Assembly (NCBI GenBank): GCA_026129905.1
Contig: JAHCHE010000020.1
Location: forward strand, 111,541-175,540
Direction: 5' to 3'
DNA from: Bryobacteraceae bacterium
GTDB taxonomy: Bacteria; Acidobacteriota; Terriglobia; Bryobacterales; Bryobacteraceae
Length of the DNA stretch: 64,000 nt
In this document: one piece after another, positions 60,648-64,000 of the stretch
Layout: every line of letters begins with the position of its first letter
How positions within the stretch are numbered: position 1 is the stretch's first letter
Translations under genes and position numbers: made by a program
Notes under the pieces: generated by a model
Databases searched by the model: none
The model's input: the letters and a program-made list of their open reading frames with translations, nothing else
Told to the model about the DNA's origin: nothing

Positions 60648-61212
60648 TACTTCTGTCCGTCTGTCAGTCTATGGCCGATTACGTCACGTTCTACTGAAGA
60701 TACTCATGCCTGCGGAGGCACTCTATTGTCGCTGGATCTGGGCGCGGAGTCTTGCCGGGCGTGCTCGCGCCGCCAGGAACGAGCCTGGCCAGAAGCTGAT
60801 CCACTCCCATTTGAGCGCCCGGTTCCGAACCATGGATGTTCCGCCTTTCGCTGGCCTCTTTCGAGAAATCTTACAGTTCGGGAGCGCCCTTTTTCGGATC
60901 GGTAATCTCCAGGAGCCGCTAAACCTTCTTCATTTCCTTGAACAGCTCGCCCAATGATGTAGGCGACAGCTCCGGTCGTACGAGTTCAGGCGCCCTCGCT
61001 CCCCATCGGAGATCGTGCGCCGCCCAGCTAGAATTACCTTCTCGCCCAGATCCGACGAAGGTCCTCATCGGATTGTAGACGACTCAATGCGCCTTGTCAA
61101 TTCCATAGAAGTGACGCATTATGCGCGCTTGACCGCTTCGAATCGCGCAACTCGACATGAGGTTCCGATTAAGGTGACGGCTCGTGGCCGTTCACGCTGA
61201 AGTCCCCTCCGG
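60648..61212. other. Gene-poor stretch of about 565 bases
   Basis: No frame here has a family resemblance or a credible start. Short overlapping open frames exist on both strands (for example plus 60631-60957) but none shows protein-like periodicity or a ribosome site. It separates the A+T-richer glycosyltransferase gene from the hypothetical gene at 61213 and may be the scar of an insertion or deletion. It must also contain the glycosyltransferase promoter, which I could not define. Confidence 0.4.
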
Positions 61213-62049
61213 CTATTTTTGACGGATTCGATCGGAAGTCGCCGTGATATTCACCGGAGTTTCGCCGTTCGTGGGGCTCGAAACAGGCTCGACGGGCGCC
61301 GGTGGGTTCGTTTGGTTGGAAGCGGAGGCGGCGGCGGTCCGGGGGGCCGGCGCGGTTGGCTTCGTTTCGCTTGCGGCGGTTTGCGGTTCCGGTTCGATCG
61401 GGCGGCCGAGCTGAGAAGGCGGTTGTTCCTCCGGCAGGTAGCCGGCTTGGCCGGTGCGGACCCGCTCGAGTTCCTTGAGGGCGCGGTAGTAGTCGCGGCG
61501 GGCCTGGGTCTGGTAACGGAGGATGAGGGCGAAAACGGCCGGGTCAGAGCCCCAGGCGGCGCCGGCGATCAGCTCGCGGACATCCTCGGCGGCGTCGGCC
61601 AATCGGGGTTCGACTTCCTCGGGCTCCGGTTCGTGGATCTGGCCGTATTCGTCGGCGTAGGGGAACGGATAGGCGGGCGGCTTGCCGGCGGTGAAGACAT
61701 GGTCGTAGGTTTGCTCCATGCGGACCGACAGCAAGGCGGTTTCGATGCGGTTGATGTGCTTCATGCGCCAGGCGGAGACGGCGAGGTCTTCGACGAGGGT
61801 TTCCTCGTGGACGGAGGAAGGGCGGAAGTCGGCGTGGTAGCGGGCCAGCAGGGTTTTCAGTTCCTGGTTGGGTTGGGCGAGCAGGGTGGCGGTTTTGGCG
61901 AGCATGGAGTGGCGGGCGGCGTTTTGGCTGGAGCGCTGCCGGCCGGCGGCGGTTCGCGGGCCGGTGGATTTTTGGGCATTGGCGCGGTTGGCTTCGAGCT
62001 TGCGGGCGCTGACCGAGCCGGAAAGGGAGTCGGAAACGGCGTCGTGCAT
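61213..62049 (-). CDS. Conserved hypothetical protein ('NAQKSTGPRT' family)
   Basis: 278 aa from the ATG at 62049 (GAGG nine bases upstream). The N-terminal third has the recognisable ANRANAQKSTGPRTAAGRQR and SSQNAARHSMLA segment found in many acidobacterial and planctomycete proteins of unknown function, followed by helices (EETLVEDLAVSAWRMKHINR) and a YQTQARRDYYRALKELERVR segment. The last 70 residues are a low-complexity Pro/Glu/Thr/Ala tail. No signal peptide. These genes often occur in several copies near repeats or mobile DNA; whether they relate to mobile elements is unknown. Confidence 0.7.
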   Translation of the reverse strand: MHDAVSDSLSGSVSARKLEANRANAQKSTGPRTAAGRQRSSQNAARHSMLAKTATLLAQPNQELKTLLARYHADFRPSSVHEETLVEDLAVSAWRMKHINRIETALLSVRMEQTYDHVFTAGKPPAYPFPYADEYGQIHEPEPEEVEPRLADAAEDVRELIAGAAWGSDPAVFALILRYQTQARRDYYRALKELERVRTGQAGYLPEEQPPSQLGRPIEPEPQTAASETKPTAPAPRTAAASASNQTNPPAPVEPVSSPTNGETPVNITATSDRIRQK

Positions 62050-62289
62050 GGTGAGTACCTCGGAAAATGGAAAGCCCCGGGACGGCGCCCGGGGCGGTAG
62101 GAGCTTCTTCCTTTGGTACCAATATCGCATGGAGGGAGAAGAAAACGGGTCGGCGGGCGGGGTGGAATGGGCGGTAATTCGTTGAGGAGAGAGGGGTTAG
62201 GAAATATTTGGATTGGTGGTGACTGGGTTTGCGAAAGAATGGGGCACAAACCGTATGAGAGGAGTTTCCGGTCTTTATGCCTATGAAAC

Positions 62290-64000
62290 GTGACCGGAGG
62301 ATGTTCGCCGTCCTGCGCCAACCGCGCCAGACGTTCTCCCAGAGCAGGGGCGGGTGACATCGATGGCGTACCCGGACGGCGCGGTGGCCGCACGGCGTAT
62401 CACGGCAATGTCACTATTACCACGGATGAGAGCGGAAGGCGGCGCAAAAGCGTGGTGGACGGACTGGGCCGGCTCACCTCGGTTGTGGAGCACCCCTCCT
62501 GCCAGTCGTGGGAGAGCGGCTGCCAGGTCGCGGGTGCGCTCGATTACCAAACCAGCTACAGCTACGATGCGCTGGACAACCTGATCCGGGTGGAGCAAGG
62601 GGCGCAGAGCCGCACATTCGCCTACGACAGCCTTGGCCGCTTGATCTGCTCGTCGAACCCGGAGACGCGGGTGGGCAGCGCGTCGTGCGATACGCTGCCG
62701 GCCGGCGGCGTGGAGCGGTATACCTACGACCCAAATGGGAACCTGCTGACGAAGAAGGATACGCGGGGAATCACGACCACGCATGAATACGATGCCCTTA
62801 ACCGGATCGTCCATACCAGCTACGCCGACGATCCCGCCAGCACGCCGCCTGTGCGGCGCTGCTACGATGGCCTGACGTATTCCGGAGGGGCCTGCTCCGG
62901 CAGCGCGGTAACGGGCAAGAAGGGGAGGCTGACGGCGGCGGGCAACAGCGCGGCGAGGACGGAGTACGACTACCATGCGGCGGGATGGGTCACGGCCAGC
63001 GTGCAGACGATCGTTGGGGCGCCGGCGCCGTACGCGATGCGGTACGACTACTACCGGGACGGGAGCCTGGCGCGGCAGGGGTATCCTTCCTCGACGAGCG
63101 TGGTGAATTGTTACGACCGGGCCGGGCGGTTGGACTGGGTGGGACGGGAACAGGCGGGGACGGTGAACACGGCGGCGTGCATGGGGGGGGCAGAGGCCGG
63201 CGGCGGACAAGCTCTATGCGGGCGTGGCCGGCTATCACGCGCATGGGGCGATTGAGCAGATGCAGTTCGGCAATCTGCTGTGGGAATACGCCAACTACAA
63301 CAGCCGGCTGCAGCCGGTGGATTTGCGGCTGGGCACGACAGCCCAGGGGTGGGAGAAGTGGCGGCTGCGGAACGTGTATGCGGTGAGCTGCGGCGGGGGC
63401 GGCGAGTGCAACAATGGGAACGTGCAGAGCCAGACGGCGACGGTGGGGGGGACGCTCGAGCTGGCGCAGACGTACGGGTACGATTGGTTGAACCGGCTGA
63501 CTTCGGCCAGCGAGTCGGGTTCGTGGGCGCAGGACTACAGTTATGACCGGTATGGGAACCGGTGGATGACGAGCGAGGGCGGGTTCACGCCGGGGTGGAC
63601 GGGGTACCGGCCGAACGGGGCGAGCTGGTATACGGCGGAGAACCGGTTGAGCGGGGTGGGCTATGACGGAGCGGGGAATCAGACGCAACTGCCGCCGTTC
63701 ACGCTGGGGTATGACGGGGAGAACCGGCTGAAGTCGGCGGCGAGCGCGAGCAACGGGTCGGCGGCGTACGACTACGACGGGGAGGGCCGGCGGGTGCGGG
63801 CGGTGGTGAGCGGGGAGACGGTGGCGACGACGTATTTCGTGTACGACGCGTTCGGGCAGTTGGCGGCGGAGTATTCGAGCCAGGCGCCGGAGGAGAGCGG
63901 GCGGCGGTACGTGACGGTGGACCACTTGGGGAGCACGCGGGTGGTGACGGACGGGAGCGGAGCGGTGGCGAGCCGGCACGACTATCTGCCGTTTGGGGAG
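62290..64000 (+). pseudogene. RHS-repeat protein gene, frameshifted and cut by the window edge
   Basis: RHS/YD repeats are abundant: YSYDALDNLIRVEQG, FAYDSLGRLICSSNP, YTYDPNGNLLTKKD, HEYDALNRIVHTSY, then after a frame change YGYDWLNRLTSASES, YSYDRYGNRWMT and the core motif YVTVDHLGSTRVVTDGSG with YLPFGE at the window end. The frame breaks at a run of eight G (63183-63190): with seven G, GGQRPAADKLYAG continues the protein. The 5' end is also abnormal; the first ~40 codons are not RHS-like, and YPDGAVAA of an RHS repeat sits in another frame just before AYHGNVTITTDESG, so the large N-terminal part is missing. RHS proteins are wall-associated shells for variable C-terminal toxins; the toxin tip, if any, lies beyond the window. 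Confidence 0.8.

Noticed and set aside
1..64000. CRISPR arrays, tRNA or rRNA genes, prophage or insertion sequence transposases
   Set aside because: No regularly spaced repeats, cloverleaf-like segments or transposase motifs were recognised when reading both strands by eye; a covariance search was not possible.

Overview
The window is 64 kb of G+C-rich bacterial chromosome. Several traits suggest an acidobacterium of the Bryobacterales/Solibacter type: a secreted kinase-like protein, a small metzincin-like protease, a 'NAQKSTGPRT'-type protein, an RHS gene, a PadR-controlled efflux operon, many multiheme cytochromes, and numerous Sec-exported sugar-active proteins. This assignment is inference; the window holds no rRNA or other phylogenetic marker that I could use directly. 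It reads as ordinary chromosome with accessory islands. I saw no prophage, CRISPR array, rRNA or tRNA.

Layout. 1-8.2 kb: core genes, namely an HD phosphohydrolase running off the left edge, dprA, topA, a fused acyltransferase/acyl-ACP synthetase (Aas type) and a UMF1-family transporter. 8.2-15.6 kb: a broken metalloprotease gene, a sigma-factor fragment, a GAF-ANTAR regulator, a secreted kinase-like protein, an exported glycine-zipper protein, an octaheme cytochrome with HEAT and TPR repeats, a YtxH protein and a creatininase-family enzyme. 15.6-17.8 kb (minus strand): pdxA2 and a DUF1537 kinase, the known pair for four-carbon acid-sugar catabolism. 17.8-22.9 kb: a tightly overlapping group 3b [NiFe]-hydrogenase operon (beta, cNMP-binding protein, gamma, delta, alpha, maturation protease) behind a good sigma-70 promoter. 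23.2-30.5 kb: a PRC-barrel protein, then a porin-cytochrome operon with an OmcA/MtrC-family decaheme, a DmsE/MtrA-type decaheme, an MtrB/PioB beta-barrel and a four-module cytochrome c. 30.6-41.5 kb: an NfrB-like glycosyltransferase, a LamG protein, a TPR protein with a CusF-SCO fusion, lptB, uup and a tandem paralogous pair of unknown function. 41.7-48.2 kb: a TolC/RND/adaptor efflux operon divergent from a PadR regulator. 48.3-58.9 kb: two divergent operons for carbohydrate use, each containing one large exported (alpha/alpha)6-like protein of a related design. 58.9-64 kb: an A+T-richer GT-C glycosyltransferase, a gene-poor stretch, a conserved hypothetical gene and a frameshifted RHS gene running off the right edge.

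How the parts may work together. The cytosolic 3b hydrogenase would exchange electrons between H2 and NAD(P)H. The adjacent porin-cytochrome operon predicts electron transfer across the outer membrane, with the tetraheme protein as a possible periplasmic relay. No inner-membrane quinol oxidase linking the two is present here, so the coupling is a hypothesis. The best candidates for under-described biology are this electron-transfer region, the secreted kinase-like protein, the unknown tandem pair at 39-41.5 kb, and the mirrored sugar locus at 48-59 kb.
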